Of a DNA stretch of 64,000 nucleotides, positions 35,792 through 45,152 are shown piece by piece; positions within the stretch are counted from its first letter, which is position 1, and each line of letters begins with the position of its first letter. Made by a program: the position numbers and the translations under genes. This stretch comes from Nitratireductor thuwali (GTDB taxonomy: Bacteria; Pseudomonadota; Alphaproteobacteria; Rhizobiales; Rhizobiaceae): positions 372,001 through 436,000 of the forward strand of contig NZ_CP030941.1 in NCBI RefSeq assembly GCF_036621415.1, in the 5' to 3' direction. A model generated the notes under the pieces. That model saw nothing but the letters and a program-made list of their open reading frames with translations, had not been told where the DNA came from and did no database searches.

Positions 35792-35808
35792 TGCACAATG
35801 ATTGTGCA
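35792..35808. promoter_or_regulatory. perfect NtrC-consensus palindrome upstream of nasT
   Basis: TGCACAATGATTGTGCA is symmetric around a single G and matches TGCAC-N7-GTGCA exactly. Symmetry extends outward as CGCA and TGCG with one extra base. It lies only 17 bases before the nasT start, overlapping the likely promoter (TTGCAC, 17-base spacer, AAAATA on the minus strand), so a bound protein here might repress rather than activate. Confidence 0.6.
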
Positions 35809-35850
35809 ATGCGAAAAACGCGGCTGGCGGGAAACTGTGGCGGATCGCGC

Positions 35851-36429
35851 TCAGTTAAACTGGGCGCGGCTGTCGCAGCCGGGACTTGCCTCCGCCCGCT
35901 CGACCGCGGTGTGGCTCGACGATTCGCCCAGCTCCTGCAGCAGACGCAGGCGCGCGCGGTTGAGCCGGCTTTTGATCGTACCCACGGCGCATCCGCATAT
36001 TTCAGCCGCTTCCTCGTAGCTTGCGCCCAGCACGCCGATCAGCATCATCACTTCGCGCTGGTTTTCGGGCAGGCGTTGTATTGCGTTGTGGATCTCGAGC
36101 CCGCGCGCGGACCACTCCTGCGTGGCACCGATGGACGGATTGCCCGATACGCAGTCGGCCGAACCCGGCGCTTCCCGCTTGGCGACCTTGATACGGGTGT
36201 AGAACGTGTTGCGCATGATGGTGAAGAGCCATGATTTCATGCTCGTTCCCGGCTGGAACTGGTGAAGGTTGGCCAGCCCTTTGGTCAGCGTCTCCTGCAC
36301 CAGATCATCGGCGTCGGTCACATCACGATAGAACGTGCGGGCAAAAGCCCGCAACGCGGGTATCAACTCCACGATTTCGGCTTTTGTTGTGGTTCGCACG
36401 CTATGATTTGAATGGCGGGGTGGTGCCAT
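35851..36429 (-). CDS. ECF RNA polymerase sigma factor, EcfG/RpoE2-like
   Basis: A 192-residue sigma factor. Region 2 reads LRAFARTFYRDVTDADDLVQETL with SWLFTIMRNTFYTRI. Region 4 reads LPENQREVMMLIGVLGASYE and EEAAEICGCAVGTIKSRLNR, nearly the wording of rhizobial EcfG proteins. No phyR or nepR is adjacent, so this is likely a paralogue of the main stress sigma factor. ATG 36429 is preceded by AAGGGA; an upstream in-frame start would add 26 residues. A poor GGAAC-N17-CATT element lies near 36503-36478. Confidence 0.88.
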   Translation of the reverse strand: MAPPRHSNHSVRTTTKAEIVELIPALRAFARTFYRDVTDADDLVQETLTKGLANLHQFQPGTSMKSWLFTIMRNTFYTRIKVAKREAPGSADCVSGNPSIGATQEWSARGLEIHNAIQRLPENQREVMMLIGVLGASYEEAAEICGCAVGTIKSRLNRARLRLLQELGESSSHTAVERAEASPGCDSRAQFN

Positions 36430-36627
36430 TTCGCGGTCCCTTGCTTGCAATGCGACATGTGCCGGATTTACAGGCTTAATGCGCGATGGCTTCGCCCGGT
36501 TCCACACGGGGAAGCCGCGCCTTCATTTAGCCGCTTCATCTTCTTCCGGTCTTCGCGCATCGGGGCCGGCGCCGGGCCGCTGCACCGACCGCGCATTCCG
36601 CCGCCGCCTCTGCTGTCGGACCTGCAC

Positions 36628-39114
36628 CTATAGCGAAACGCGCCGCAGCCTGAGCGCGTTGGCGATCACGCTCACCGACGACAGGCTCATCGCCGCCGCC
36701 GCGATCATCGGCGAAAGCAGCATGCCGAAGACGGGATAGAGGATGCCGGCGGCGATCGGCACGCCGAGCCCGTTATAGACAAAGGCGAAGAACAGGTTCT
36801 GCTTGATGTTGCCGATGGTGGCCAGCGCCAGCTTGCGCGCCCGCACGATGCCGTTCAGGTCGCCCTTCACCAGGGTGAGGCCGGCGCTTTCCAATGCGAC
36901 ATCGGCGCCCGTGCCCATGGCGATGCCAACCTCGGCAGCCGCCAGCGCCGGCGCATCGTTGACCCCGTCCCCGGCCATGGCGACGCGCGCTCCCTGCGCC
37001 CGCAGATCGTCGACGATCTGCTTCTTGTCCTCGGGCAGGACGTCGGTGCGCACCTCGTCAATGCCCAGCTTGGCCGCCACCGCCCTTGCCGTGCGCGCAT
37101 TGTCGCCGGTCGCCATGATGATCCTGAGCCCCAGATCGTGCAGCGCACGGACGGCCTCGGCGGCCGTCTCCTTGATCGGGTCGGCGACGGCGATGAGGCC
37201 ACCCGCCTTGCCGTCTACGGCGACGTACATGGCGGTCTTGCCTTCGGCCTGGAGCGCTTCGGCCCGTGCCATCAGCCGGGAAACGTCGATGCCAAGATCC
37301 GCCATCATGCTACGATTGCCGAGCGCCACGCGCTTGCCCGAAATCCGGCCCGAAACGCCCTTGCCGGTAACCGCCTCGAAATCCTGGCTCGGGGAGGTCT
37401 TCAGCCCCTCGGCTTGCGCGCCGGCGACGATGGCCTCGGCCAGCGGATGTTCGGAGCCGCGTTCAAGGCTCGCCGCCAGTTGCAGGAGATCCTGCCGATC
37501 CACGCCTTCCACCGTCACCACGTCCGACAGTTCCGGCCTGCCCTCGGTCAAGGTTCCGGTCTTGTCCACGATCAGCGTGTCGACGCGCGAGAAGCGCTCC
37601 AGCGCCTCTGCGTCCCGGATGAGAACTCCGGCCTGCGCGCCCCTGCCCGTCGCCGTCATGACCGACATCGGCGTCGCCAGCCCCAGTGCGCACGGGCAGG
37701 CGATGATGAGCACCGAGACCGCCGCCACGATGGCATGGATCATGGCCGGCTGCGGCCCCACCAGCGCCCATATGACGAACGCAATGACGGCAACCAGCAC
37801 GACCGCCGGGACGAAATAGGCGGCAACCCGGTCGGCCATGCCCTGGATCGGCGCGCGCGAGCGCTGGGCGGAGGCCACCATCTCCACGATGCGCGAAAGC
37901 ATGGTATCGGCGCCCACCTTCTCGGCACGCACGATCAGCGAGCCGTTCTTGTTGAGCGTGCCGCCGGTGACATTGTCGCCAGCCTGCTTTTCCACCGGAA
38001 TGGGCTCGCCGCTGATCATGGACTCGTCGAGCGAGGACCGTCCCTCTTCGACGATGCCGTCGACCGGCACGCTTTCGCCGGGCCGCACGCGGATGCGGTC
38101 GCCGACGACGAGTTCTTCGACCGGCACGTCCTGCTCACTGCCGTCGTCCGATATGCGTCGGGCGGTCTTGGGCGACAGATCGAGCAGCGCGCGGATGGCC
38201 GAGCCCGTGCGCTCGCGCGCCTTGAGCTCCAGAACCTGGCCGAGGAACACCAGCGTGACAATGACGGAGGCCGCTTCGAAATAGACCGGGACCGTGCCGC
38301 CATGCGTGCGGAAGGAAGGCGGGAATACCTGCGGGAAGAGCGTGGCCACGACGCTGTAGCCATAGGCCGCCCCGACACCGATCGCGATCAGCGTCCACAT
38401 GTTGGGGCTGCGGTTGACGATGGACTGCCAGCCGCGCTTGAAGAACGGCCTGGCCGCCCACAGCACCACCGGCGTGGCAAGCACGAGCTCGGCCCACGCC
38501 GCAACCTGATCTCCCAGCCACTGGCGGACAGGCAGGCCCACCATCGGCCCCATGGCGATGACGAGCAGCGGCAGGGAAAGCGCGGCGCTGACCCAGAAGC
38601 GGCGGGTGAAGTCGACCAGTTCGGGGTTCGGCCCCTCCTCGCCCGTGGGCACGCCCATCGGCTCCAGCGCCATGCCGCATTTGGGGCAGTCGCCCGGCTT
38701 GTCGCTCACCACTTCGGGATGCATGGGACAGGTGTATTTGGTGCCTTCCGGCATCGGTTCGCGCGCTGCTCTCTCGCCCAGATAGCTTGCCGGGTCGGCC
38801 TTGAACTTTTCCAGGCAACGCGCCGAGCAGAAGTAGAATCCCTCGCCTTCATGGCGGCAAAAATGCCTGGCGGCGGCGCGGTCGACGCTCATGCCGCAGA
38901 CCGGATCCTTCGCTTTAAGATATGCCTCGGGCTCGCTGACGAACCGGTCGCGGCAGGACTGGCAGCAGAAATGGAAGAGGCGGCCGCCATGCTCGTGCGA
39001 CGGCTTTGCGCCATCCGGATCGACCGTCATGCCGCAGACGGGATCGCGCGTCATGTGGCTTTCCCCCTCGGTGCTCTCATGCCCATGCGTTTGGCAACAA
39101 TGCGCGTGCGCCAT
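36628..39114 (-). CDS. copper-translocating P-type ATPase with N-terminal YHS metal-binding domains
   Basis: P1B-type ATPase of 828 residues exporting copper (or silver) across the inner membrane. The N-terminus is His/Cys-rich, then two YHS domains (DPVCGMTVD with [15 protein letters not shown] with FCSARC) and a CPMHP metal-binding segment replace the usual GMTCxxC domains. Catalytic motifs: the CPC ion site ([11 protein letters not shown]), phosphorylated Asp in DKTGTLTEG, and [10 protein letters not shown]. The C-terminal pair of helices is complete. No CueR-like regulator lies beside it. Confidence 0.93.
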   Translation of the reverse strand: MAHAHCCQTHGHESTEGESHMTRDPVCGMTVDPDGAKPSHEHGGRLFHFCCQSCRDRFVSEPEAYLKAKDPVCGMSVDRAAARHFCRHEGEGFYFCSARCLEKFKADPASYLGERAAREPMPEGTKYTCPMHPEVVSDKPGDCPKCGMALEPMGVPTGEEGPNPELVDFTRRFWVSAALSLPLLVIAMGPMVGLPVRQWLGDQVAAWAELVLATPVVLWAARPFFKRGWQSIVNRSPNMWTLIAIGVGAAYGYSVVATLFPQVFPPSFRTHGGTVPVYFEAASVIVTLVFLGQVLELKARERTGSAIRALLDLSPKTARRISDDGSEQDVPVEELVVGDRIRVRPGESVPVDGIVEEGRSSLDESMISGEPIPVEKQAGDNVTGGTLNKNGSLIVRAEKVGADTMLSRIVEMVASAQRSRAPIQGMADRVAAYFVPAVVLVAVIAFVIWALVGPQPAMIHAIVAAVSVLIIACPCALGLATPMSVMTATGRGAQAGVLIRDAEALERFSRVDTLIVDKTGTLTEGRPELSDVVTVEGVDRQDLLQLAASLERGSEHPLAEAIVAGAQAEGLKTSPSQDFEAVTGKGVSGRISGKRVALGNRSMMADLGIDVSRLMARAEALQAEGKTAMYVAVDGKAGGLIAVADPIKETAAEAVRALHDLGLRIIMATGDNARTARAVAAKLGIDEVRTDVLPEDKKQIVDDLRAQGARVAMAGDGVNDAPALAAAEVGIAMGTGADVALESAGLTLVKGDLNGIVRARKLALATIGNIKQNLFFAFVYNGLGVPIAAGILYPVFGMLLSPMIAAAAMSLSSVSVIANALRLRRVSL

Positions 39115-39194
39115 CCGGCTTCTCCTTGCAAAAGGCGGCTCGATCCGCCCGGCAGCAAGGAGATAGGGGTTCCAGTAGCTGGAAGGTCAAGAGG

Positions 39195-39899
39195 TCAATC
39201 CGTCTCCGTGCCGAAATCGTCCCGCGTTTCGGCGAGGAGTCTTGAAAAGCTCATCGTCACATGGGCACGCCGCACGTGGCCGACAGCGGAAAGGTCGCCG
39301 CTTTCGATGGCCAGCGCCACGTCGCGCATCTCGCGCCTGAACGATTCCACCTCCAGGCGCAGCATGTCGCGGTAATGGCCGAGCCGCGATGCCGTCTTCA
39401 ACCATATACGCGTCGTCTGGAAGTAGAGCCGCTCGGAGATGTCGCGCAGCGGCTCGTTCGCCGTGAGACGCAGCACGAGCTGGAAGAAATCCATGTTCAA
39501 GCGGGCAAATTCGCGCGCGTCGAGCCTGGCGGAAAGCTCGGCGCACCGTGCCTCCATCTCCGCCAACTCGTTGAGCATCGCGTGGTCCGGGGGGACCGGC
39601 ATTAATTTACCGATCAGTTCGGCCAGTTCGATGCGCAGCCGGTAGACCTGCGACAGCCCCTCGATGTCGATATCGGTGACGATGGTGCCGACGCCATGCA
39701 CCGACCGCAGCAGGCCTTCGTCCTCCAGCCGCGCCAGAACGCGGCGGATGGGCGTGCGGCTGGTGTGGAACTCCTCCGCCAGATCCTCCTCGCGCAGCCG
39801 TCTTCCCGGCGGATAATCGAGAAGGCAGATGCGCTTGCGCAGCGTCCCGTAGATGCGCTCGTAGCGGGCGCGGGCGTCGCTGGCGGGGATATCGTTCAT
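39195..39899 (-). CDS. GntR-family regulator (FadR-like) of the ectoine cluster
   Basis: A 234-residue regulator. The N-terminal winged helix contains REEDLAEEFHTSRTPIRRVLARLEDEGLL, typical of the FadR group, followed by an all-helical effector-binding domain (about residues 80-225). ATG 39899 overlaps the deacylase stop (ATGA), placing it last in the doeA operon. It probably senses an ectoine breakdown product and binds the TTGTATACAA palindrome in the divergent control region. It differs from EnuR, which is a MocR-type fusion with an aminotransferase domain. Confidence 0.85.
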   Translation of the reverse strand: MNDIPASDARARYERIYGTLRKRICLLDYPPGRRLREEDLAEEFHTSRTPIRRVLARLEDEGLLRSVHGVGTIVTDIDIEGLSQVYRLRIELAELIGKLMPVPPDHAMLNELAEMEARCAELSARLDAREFARLNMDFFQLVLRLTANEPLRDISERLYFQTTRIWLKTASRLGHYRDMLRLEVESFRREMRDVALAIESGDLSAVGHVRRAHVTMSFSRLLAETRDDFGTETD

Positions 39900-41056
39900 C
39901 GAACCAGCTGGTCCGACAGCCGGTCGAGCATGCCGAGGCACGCTTCAAGCTGCTCGAGGGAAATGAACTCGTCCGGCTTGTGCGCCTGCTCGATGGAGCC
40001 CGGACCGCAGATGACGGCGGATATGCCGGCGGTCTGGAACAGACCCGCCTCCGTGCCGAACGCGACGACTTCCGCTTCGCTGAGTCCGGTCAACTCGGAC
40101 ACGATGCGCCGTGCCTCCGACTGGGCGGCAGGCTCAAGCCCCTCCACCTCGCCGATGACATGGGTGACGATGTCGGCATCGGCATGGACGGCCTGCATCG
40201 CCGGGCGCAGAACCTCGTCCACATAGGCCTTGATATTGTTCTTGACGAAAGCGGCGTCGGCATCGGCCACCGGCCGCATTTCCCATTCCACGCTAGCATG
40301 GCTGGCGATCACGTTGCGGGCCGACCCGCCGTCGAAGCGGCCGACCTGCAGCGTCGTCCAGGGCGGGCTGAAGCGGTTGGACTTCGGCGCCCGCTCCTTC
40401 AGTTCCTCGGACAGCGCCATCAGGCGCGAGATGTAGCGCACGGCATATTCGATCGCGTTGACGCCGCGGTCGGGATCGGAGGCGTGCCCCGCGCGACCGC
40501 GAAATTCCGTCGTGTATTCGTAGCAGCCCTTGTGCCCCTCGATGATGCGCATCAGGGTCGGCTCGCCGATAATGGCGGCGGACGGGCGCAGATCCATCCG
40601 CTCCAGTTCGCTCACCAGCGTGCGCGCTCCAAGGCACCCCACCTCCTCGTCATAAGTGAAGGCAAAATGCAGCGGGCGCTTCAGGTCGAGCGCCGTGAAA
40701 TCCGGCGCCTTGGCGAGGCAGCAGGCGATGAAGCCCTTCATGTCGCAGGTTCCGCGGCCATAAAGCCGGCCGTCGGCCTCGCGCAGCACGAAAGGGTCGC
40801 TGGACCAGTTCTGGCCCACCACCGGCACCACGTCCGAATGGCCCGAAAGAACGATGCCGCCGTCGCCCTCGGGCCCCAGCGTGGCGAAGAGATTGGCCTT
40901 GGTGCCGCTCTCGTCGCGCATGATGGAGATGCGCGCACCCACTTCCGACATCAGCGCGGAGGCATAGGCGATCAGCTCGAGATTGCTGTCGGCCGATATG
41001 GTCGGGAAGCCGACCAGCTCGGCCAGGATGTCGCGGGCGCGCGCAAGCGTGGCCAT
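39896..41056 (-). CDS. ArgE-like M20 deacylase in the ectoine cluster
   Basis: A 386-residue zinc peptidase of the M20 family resembling N-acetylornithine deacetylase. Metal and catalytic motifs: SGHSDVVPV (His, Asp), GRGTCDMKG (Asp), TYDEEVGCLG (catalytic Glu and metal Glu), and a C-terminal CGPGSIEQAHKPDEF with the last His. The start is one base after the doeA stop. The context suggests it removes acetate from N-acetyl-2,4-diaminobutyrate, the job normally done by the M14-type DoeB/EutE. True ArgE activity on acetylornithine is the alternative. Confidence 0.85.
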   Translation of the reverse strand: MATLARARDILAELVGFPTISADSNLELIAYASALMSEVGARISIMRDESGTKANLFATLGPEGDGGIVLSGHSDVVPVVGQNWSSDPFVLREADGRLYGRGTCDMKGFIACCLAKAPDFTALDLKRPLHFAFTYDEEVGCLGARTLVSELERMDLRPSAAIIGEPTLMRIIEGHKGCYEYTTEFRGRAGHASDPDRGVNAIEYAVRYISRLMALSEELKERAPKSNRFSPPWTTLQVGRFDGGSARNVIASHASVEWEMRPVADADAAFVKNNIKAYVDEVLRPAMQAVHADADIVTHVIGEVEGLEPAAQSEARRIVSELTGLSEAEVVAFGTEAGLFQTAGISAVICGPGSIEQAHKPDEFISLEQLEACLGMLDRLSDQLVR

Positions 41057-41057
41057 G

Positions 41058-42242
41058 TCAGTCCTTCACGATCAGTTCGCGAGGCCGGCGGCAGAGGGCC
41101 TCGGCCGGCCCTTCGTCCTTAATGAGGATGCTTTCGGTGATTTCCAGGCCCCAATCGGCCATCCACAGACCCGGCATGAAGTGGAAGGTCATGCCCGCCT
41201 CCAGCACGGTCTCGTCCTCGCGGCGCAGCGAGATCGTGCGCTCGCCCCAGTCGGGCGGATAGGAAATGCCGATGGCATAGCCGCAGCGCCCGTCGCGCTT
41301 GATGCCGGCCCGCTCCAGCGCGCCGTAGAGCGCATCGGCCACCTGCCCCGCACGGTTGCCCGCTTTCGCGATCTCGAGTCCGGCTTCGATGCCTTCCACC
41401 AGCGCCTTTTCCGCATCCAGCATGTATTGCGGCGGCTTGCCGAGGAACACGGTGCGGCAGAGCGGCGCGTGGTAGCGGCGGTAGCAGCCGGCGATTTCGA
41501 AGAACGTCGCCGAACCCTGCTCGAAACGCCGGCTGTCCCAGGTCAGGTGCGGCGCGGCGGCATCCGAGCCCGTCGGCAGCAGCGGCACGATGGCCGGGTA
41601 CTCGCCCCAATCGTCGTCGACGCCGCGAATGGCGTCGCCGTAGATCTCGGCCACCAGATCGTTTTTCTTCAGCCCCGGCTCGATGCGTTCGACGATGCCG
41701 TCAATCATCTTCTCGGAAATGCGCGCCGCGCGGCGCATGAAGCTGATTTCCTCGTCAGACTTGACCGCCCGCTGCCAGTTCACGAGCGCGGTGGCGTCCA
41801 CGAACTTGGCGTCCGGGAGTTCCTCCTTCAGAACCAGATAGGCCTTGGCGGAGAAGTAATAGTTCTCCAGTTCCACGCCGACGCGCTGATTGCCATAACC
41901 ATAGGCGCGGATGATCTCGGCCAGGTGCTGCATGGGATGCAGCGTGGTGGCCTGTATGTAGTGATCGGGATAGCGCAGCACGCGCTCGTCGTCCATGTAG
42001 ACCGTGCGCACGGCGCCGTTGCCGTCCATTGCCCGACCCCACCAGATCGGGTCCTGATCCTTGAAGACGAGCACGCCCTGGTGAACGTAGAAGGACCAGC
42101 CGTCATAGCCCGTCAGCCAGGCCATGTTGGACGGATCTTCGACGAACAGGATATCGATTCCTTTCGCCTCCATGGCCTGGCGGGTTTTGTCGAGGCGCTG
42201 GGCGTATTCCAGAGCGGAAAAGGGCAATGCGGCTGCTGGCAT
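41058..42242 (-). CDS. doeA: ectoine hydrolase (M24 family)
   Basis: A 394-residue pita-bread-fold hydrolase that opens the ectoine ring to N-acetyl-2,4-diaminobutyrate. The N-terminal region contains DPSNMAWLTGYDGWSFYVHQ, and later LLPTGSDAAAPHLTWDSR and ISYPPDWGERTISLR, segments I associate with DoeA/EutD rather than Xaa-Pro peptidases. The gene is divergent from eutB across a 201-base control region and coupled to the M20 deacylase. Also known as eutD in Sinorhizobium. Confidence 0.9.
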   Translation of the reverse strand: MPAAALPFSALEYAQRLDKTRQAMEAKGIDILFVEDPSNMAWLTGYDGWSFYVHQGVLVFKDQDPIWWGRAMDGNGAVRTVYMDDERVLRYPDHYIQATTLHPMQHLAEIIRAYGYGNQRVGVELENYYFSAKAYLVLKEELPDAKFVDATALVNWQRAVKSDEEISFMRRAARISEKMIDGIVERIEPGLKKNDLVAEIYGDAIRGVDDDWGEYPAIVPLLPTGSDAAAPHLTWDSRRFEQGSATFFEIAGCYRRYHAPLCRTVFLGKPPQYMLDAEKALVEGIEAGLEIAKAGNRAGQVADALYGALERAGIKRDGRCGYAIGISYPPDWGERTISLRREDETVLEAGMTFHFMPGLWMADWGLEITESILIKDEGPAEALCRRPRELIVKD

Positions 42243-42294
42243 CTAGGATCTCCAAAAGGCCGGCGAGACGTCATTCCGCCGGGTACCGCCGCAG

Positions 42295-42304
42295 TTGTAT
42301 ACAA
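42295..42304. promoter_or_regulatory. TTGTATACAA palindrome, candidate GntR operator
   Basis: A perfect 10-bp palindrome in the 201-base divergent region between doeA and eutB. Sequences of this type are bound by FadR-subgroup GntR proteins, and one is encoded at the end of the doeA operon. A related core, TGTACA (42392-42397), lies closer to eutB. Both could place doeA and eutBC under one regulator. Confidence 0.5.
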
Positions 42305-42443
42305 GTTACGCTGTATTGCCCATAACGAAAGCGTCATGCCCTGTCGTAAAAGCGATTGCGTCGACATCCCAATCGACCCTATCCTTAGATGTGTACAAAT
42401 CAGCATCGCCTGAAACTGTCATAGGAATGAAGGAACCTGGCGC

Positions 42444-43454
42444 GTGACGCTTGCCCTTGCCGACATCATAGCCGCGCGGCGCGCCATTGCCGGCATCGCC
42501 AGCCTGAACACGCCGCTGATTCCCTCGCCCCATCTGAGCGAGAAGATGGGCATCGGCATCCATCTGAAGCTGGAAATCGGCCAGGCCACCGGTGCGTTCA
42601 AGCTGCGCGGCGCCGCCAATGCCGCGGAGAGCCTGCCGGAGGATGCGCCGGGCGTGACCTGCTGCTCGACCGGCAATCACGGCCGCGCCGTCGCCTATGC
42701 CGCGCGCGCCCGGGGGCTGCGCGCCGTCATCTGCATGTCCGAACTCGTGCCCAGGGCCAAGGTGCGCGGGATCGAGGCGCTGGGTGCGGAGGCGCGCATC
42801 GTCGGCCGCAGCCAGGACGAGGCGCAGGTCGAGGCGACGCGCCTCGTCGAGGAGGAAGGATTTGCCCAAATCCCGCCCTTCGACGCCCTGCCCGTCATAG
42901 CCGGCCAAGGCACCATCGGCATTGAACTGATCGAGCAGTGCCCCGAGTTGGCGACCGTTCTCATCCCGCTATCGGGCGGTGGCTTGGCCGGCGGCGTCGC
43001 CTTCGCGCTGAAGAACATCAAGCCGACCATCCGCGTCATCGGCGTCAGCATGGAAAGGGGCGCCGCCATGCACGCAGCGCTGGCGGCGGGCCGGCCGGTG
43101 CCGGTCGAGGAAATGCCCAGTCTTGCCGATTCGCTCGGCGGCGGCATCGGCATCGCCAATGCCCATACTTTCGCCCTGTGCCGGGACTATCTGGACGAGA
43201 TCGTGCTGGTTTCCGAAAGCGACATCTACCGCGCGATGCAGATGCATTATTTCGAGGACCGGATCGTCTGCGAAGGCGCAAGCGCCGTCGGGGCGGCGGC
43301 GCTTCTGAGCGGCAAGGTCCGTGGCCTCGACGGGCCGGCGGCGACGCTGATCACCGGCCGCAATGTCGACATGTCCGTATTCACCGACATCATCAACGGC
43401 CGCGACGTGGCGCTCGGCGACACGACACTTGAAGGACAAGCCTATGCCGCGTGA
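42444..43454 (+). CDS. eutB: hydroxyectoine utilization dehydratase EutB (PLP-dependent, threonine dehydratase-like)
   Basis: A 336-residue fold-type II PLP enzyme. The PLP lysine is in GAFKLRGAANAA, the substrate loop is CSTGNHGRAVAYAARA, and the phosphate-binding glycine loop is PLSGGGLAGG. In ectoine-using bacteria EutB and EutC are thought to convert hydroxyectoine-derived compounds into the ectoine pathway. It starts with GTG 42444 after AAGGA; the nearby ATG is out of frame. The stop overlaps eutC by 11 bases. Confidence 0.88.
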   Translation: MTLALADIIAARRAIAGIASLNTPLIPSPHLSEKMGIGIHLKLEIGQATGAFKLRGAANAAESLPEDAPGVTCCSTGNHGRAVAYAARARGLRAVICMSELVPRAKVRGIEALGAEARIVGRSQDEAQVEATRLVEEEGFAQIPPFDALPVIAGQGTIGIELIEQCPELATVLIPLSGGGLAGGVAFALKNIKPTIRVIGVSMERGAAMHAALAAGRPVPVEEMPSLADSLGGGIGIANAHTFALCRDYLDEIVLVSESDIYRAMQMHYFEDRIVCEGASAVGAAALLSGKVRGLDGPAATLITGRNVDMSVFTDIINGRDVALGDTTLEGQAYAA

Positions 43455-44436
43455 TATCTTCATCCTCACCGAGGCGGAGCTGCGCAAGACCGTCGGGCTA
43501 GATGTCCAGGCGGTCGATGTGGTGGAAAAAGCCTTCGCGGCGCTCGGCACCGGCAAGGTGGTCATGCCGCCGATCCTGTCCATGGCCATTCCCGATGCCC
43601 ATGGCGAGGTCGACGTCAAGACAGCCTATATTCCGGGTTTCGAGGGCTTCGCCATCAAGGTCAGCCCCGGCTTCTTCGACAATCCGAAGCTCGGCCTGCC
43701 AAGCCTCAACGGGCTGATGATCCTGTTTTCCGCCAGGACAGGGCTGGTGGAAGCGCTGCTGCTCGACAATGGCTACCTCACCGATATACGCACCGCCGCA
43801 GCCGGCGCCGTCGCCGCCAGGCACCTGGCTCCGCAGAAGGTGGAAACCGCCGGCGTTTTCGGCACCGGCGTGCAGGCGCGCCTGCAGATGGAGGCGGCGC
43901 ATCTCGCGCGGCCCTTCCGCAAGGCGCTGGTCTGGGGCCGCGATCGGGCGAAGGCGCAAGTCTGCGCCCGCGATATCGCCGAAAGGCTGGGGATAGATGT
44001 GGTCGCCGAAACGGACCCGGAAAAAGTGGTCGCCGAAAGCCAGCTCGTCGTCACCACCACTCCGGCCGAGGAACCGATCTTCAAGGCCGACTGGCTGCAT
44101 CCGGGCCTTCACATCACCGCCATGGGCTCCGACCAGGAAGGCAAGAACGAGATCGATCCGGCCGCGCTTGCCAAGGCCGATATCTTCGCCTGCGACCGCG
44201 TCAGCCAGTGTGAAAAGTTGGGCGAGCTGCGCTCGGCGATCGCCGCCGGCCTTTGGAACAGGCAAGCCCCGCCGGAATTGGGCGAAATCGTCAACGGCGT
44301 GAAGAAGGGGCGCGAAAGCGACGACCAGGTGAGCATCTGCGACCTGACAGGCACCGGCGCGCAGGATACGGCCATCGCAACCTACGCGCTGGAGATGGCG
44401 CGCAGGGTGGGCACGGGCAGCGTTATCCAAAGCTGA
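43444..44436 (+). CDS. eutC: hydroxyectoine utilization protein EutC (ornithine cyclodeaminase family)
   Basis: A 330-residue NAD-dependent enzyme of the ornithine cyclodeaminase/mu-crystallin family. The Rossmann motif is GVFGTGVQARLQMEAAH, and the N-terminal substrate region contains PPILSMAIPDAHGEVDVKTAYIPG. The start ATG 43444 lies within the end of eutB, so the two are translationally coupled. Paired with EutB it acts in hydroxyectoine breakdown. Confidence 0.88.
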   Translation: MPRDIFILTEAELRKTVGLDVQAVDVVEKAFAALGTGKVVMPPILSMAIPDAHGEVDVKTAYIPGFEGFAIKVSPGFFDNPKLGLPSLNGLMILFSARTGLVEALLLDNGYLTDIRTAAAGAVAARHLAPQKVETAGVFGTGVQARLQMEAAHLARPFRKALVWGRDRAKAQVCARDIAERLGIDVVAETDPEKVVAESQLVVTTTPAEEPIFKADWLHPGLHITAMGSDQEGKNEIDPAALAKADIFACDRVSQCEKLGELRSAIAAGLWNRQAPPELGEIVNGVKKGRESDDQVSICDLTGTGAQDTAIATYALEMARRVGTGSVIQS

Positions 44437-44529
44437 TAGATCCGGCCCACGCCACGGCGTCGACCGCGGCGGCCGATTGTGCCAGTTTGCTTATACCCTT
44501 GGCATGATCCCGAACAGACGGACCCGCGA

Positions 44530-45015
44530 ATGCTGAAACTCGACGACCGCGACCTCAAGATCCTGGCCATCCTGCAGAAGGAAGGCCGCATATCCAAGGC
44601 CGCGCTCGCCGAACGGGTGAACCTGACGCCGGCTCCCTGCTGGGAACGCCTCCAACGGCTGGAAAAGGCAGGCGTGATTACCGGCTACCGGGCGGAAGTG
44701 GCGCTGAACAAGCTGGCCCCGCATATCATGGTCTTCATGGCGGCGGAGCTGGAAGGCCACCGGGCCGAGAACTTCCAGCTCTTCGAGCGCGCCGTCCGCG
44801 ATATCGACGAGATCATGGGGTGCTGGGCGGTGGGCGGCGGGTTCGACTACATCCTCCAGATCGTCGCCCGCGACATCGACACCTATCAGCGCCTCGTCGA
44901 CCATCTGCTGGAGGCGCATCTGGGGCTGGTGCGCTATTTCACCTATATCGTCACCAAGCCGGTGAAGCGGCCAGGCGCACTACCGCTGGACATGCTTCTG
45001 TCGGAGCCGGAATAG
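44530..45015 (+). CDS. Lrp/AsnC-family regulator (DoeX-like)
   Basis: A 161-residue regulator with an N-terminal helix-turn-helix (LDDRDLKILAILQKEGRISKAALAERVNL) and a C-terminal RAM ligand-binding domain (WAVGGGFDYILQIVARDI). Ectoine clusters typically encode such a protein (AsnC/DoeX) between eut and the dehydrogenase genes, as here. ATG 44530 starts the conserved helix. The ligand is probably diaminobutyrate or its acetylated form. Confidence 0.87.
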   Translation: MLKLDDRDLKILAILQKEGRISKAALAERVNLTPAPCWERLQRLEKAGVITGYRAEVALNKLAPHIMVFMAAELEGHRAENFQLFERAVRDIDEIMGCWAVGGGFDYILQIVARDIDTYQRLVDHLLEAHLGLVRYFTYIVTKPVKRPGALPLDMLLSEPE

Positions 45016-45152
45016 CGTCCAAATAAACGTCTGCGCACACGGGTCTTTTCCAAGTTTCTTTCGGCGCCTCCTCCCGATTTCTGCCGAAAATTTGCCGGCG
45101 CCCGCGCCATTCTTCACCGCAGTAGCCCTCTGACTGCGATGGAGAATGCACC

